From NCBI GenBank assembly GCA_000497405.1, contig KI547038.1, positions 397,188 through 430,642 on the forward strand: 33,455 bases of DNA. The letters run 5' to 3'. The translations under genes were made by a program, and so were the position numbers. The notes beneath the pieces were generated by a model. That model was not told the origin of the DNA. It ran no database searches and saw nothing but the letters and a program-made list of their open reading frames with translations. The stretch is from Streptomycetaceae bacterium MP113-05 (GTDB taxonomy: Bacteria; Actinomycetota; Actinomycetes; Streptomycetales; Streptomycetaceae). This document shows, piece by piece, positions 32,859-33,455 of the stretch. The first letter of the stretch is position 1. Every line of letters starts with the position of its first letter.

Positions 32859-33455
32859 TCACCCCGCGCGCAGCGACATCGCCAGCGCCTCCACGGCGAG
32901 CAGAGGTGCGACATTGCGGTCCAGCGCCGCACGGCAGGCCAGAACGGCCTCGATCCGGCGCAGTGTCTGCTCCGGTCGGGAAGCCGTGACGAGCTGCTCG
33001 ACGGCGTCCCCCACCTCCTCGTTGGCGAGAGCCACCGAGGAGCCGAACTGCCTGGCCAGCACATCGCGGTAGAAGCCGGTGAGGTCGGTGAGCGCGAGAT
33101 CGAGGGAGTCCCGCTGGGTGCGGGTGGCCCGGCGCTTCTGCCGATCCTCCAGCTCCTTCATGGCGCCCGCGGTACCGCGCGGCAGCCGCTTGCCCTCTGC
33201 GGCTCCCAGCGCTGCCCGCAGCGCCTCGGTCTCCTTGGCGTCGGTCTCCTCCGCCACCTGCTTGGCGTCCTCGGCTGCGGCGTCGATCAGTTCCTGGGCG
33301 GCCTTGAGCGCGCCGCCGATGTCGGCGACCCGCTGCGGCAGCCGCAGTACGGCGGCACGGCGGGCGCGGGCACGCTCGTCGGTGGCGAGTCGGCGTGCAC
33401 GACCGATGTGCCCCTGGGTGGCGCGGGCGGCGGCGGCCGCCGCCCCCGGGTCGCC
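32859..33455 (-). CDS. holB: DNA polymerase III subunit delta' (C-terminal part)
   Basis: The frame is open from the window edge to a TGA at 32859 (about 198 residues visible). It includes RATQGHIGRARRLATDE, the helical linker after the AAA module typical of delta' proteins (GxxGRA), and a C-terminal helical collar domain with LTGFYRDVLARQFGS and IEAVLACRAALDRNVAPLLAVEALAM. Delta' is part of the clamp loader that places the sliding clamp on DNA. The ATPase-like half lies outside the window. In Streptomyces a peptidase and a tRNA-Thr commonly follow this gene, supporting this as the conserved chromosomal side. Confidence 0.82.
   Translation of the reverse strand, partial: GDPGAAAAAARATQGHIGRARRLATDERARARRAAVLRLPQRVADIGGALKAAQELIDAAAEDAKQVAEETDAKETEALRAALGAAEGKRLPRGTAGAMKELEDRQKRRATRTQRDSLDLALTDLTGFYRDVLARQFGSSVALANEEVGDAVEQLVTASRPEQTLRRIEAVLACRAALDRNVAPLLAVEALAMSLRAG

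Overview
The window looks like a piece of a Streptomyces-type (high-GC Gram-positive) chromosome. The base composition, GTG/TTG starts, a lipoprotein peptidase next to a DNA polymerase III delta-prime gene beside a tRNA-Thr, and the IS and integrase families all fit. Genus is an inference; no rRNA or other taxonomic marker is present.

Layout. 1-1058: chromosomal flank with two tandem IclR-type regulators. 1128-4145: a remnant integrative element. It has a tRNA-Thr 3'-half copy on its left, an IS3-family insertion, a tyrosine integrase lacking its N-terminal arm-binding part, and a second tRNA-Thr 3' copy on its right. 4101-31043: a second, larger island between that copy and the intact tRNA-Thr(CGT) gene at 31002-31075. 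Its own integrase has decayed to a tail with a nonsense codon near 30870. 31179-33455: the other chromosomal flank (lipoprotein peptidase, then the end of holB).

Inside the large island there are three blocks. (a) 4281-7389 is a nested pair of insertion sequences (ISAs1-like, with ISAzo13-like inserted at its last bases). (b) 7526-19734 is a wrecked type I BREX phage-defence operon on the minus strand. Its order is HTH gene, brxA, brxB, brxC, [pglX lost], pglZ, brxL. An IS4-like element and an IS630 copy split brxA. An ISL3-like element (itself hit by IS630) replaces the rest of brxC, all of pglX and most of pglZ. A third IS630 copy splits brxL. Only brxB and the HTH gene are whole. Target duplications let the insertion order be worked out, and brxA and brxL can be rebuilt by removing the insertions. 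The BrxL C-terminus does not look like the usual Lon protease domain. (c) 20052-28353 is an intact cargo block. It holds a HAD phosphatase and a 6-phosphogluconate-dehydrogenase-like oxidoreductase (coupled), a small P-loop kinase and an HTH/P-loop fusion (coupled, divergent), and a tightly coupled four-gene operon: TrpD-like phosphoribosyltransferase, TrpRS-like protein with altered HIGH motif, short-chain dehydrogenase-like protein and FAD-dependent amine oxidoreductase. A complete second-type TrpRS converges on that operon. I do not recognise this block as a described pathway. I read it as a candidate small-molecule pathway with a TrpRS-linked target or self-resistance gene; it is the most interesting part of the window.

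The block ends at 28499-30682 with an IS3-family element that truncates a Ycf46-like AAA ATPase gene and abuts the C-terminal scrap of another gene.
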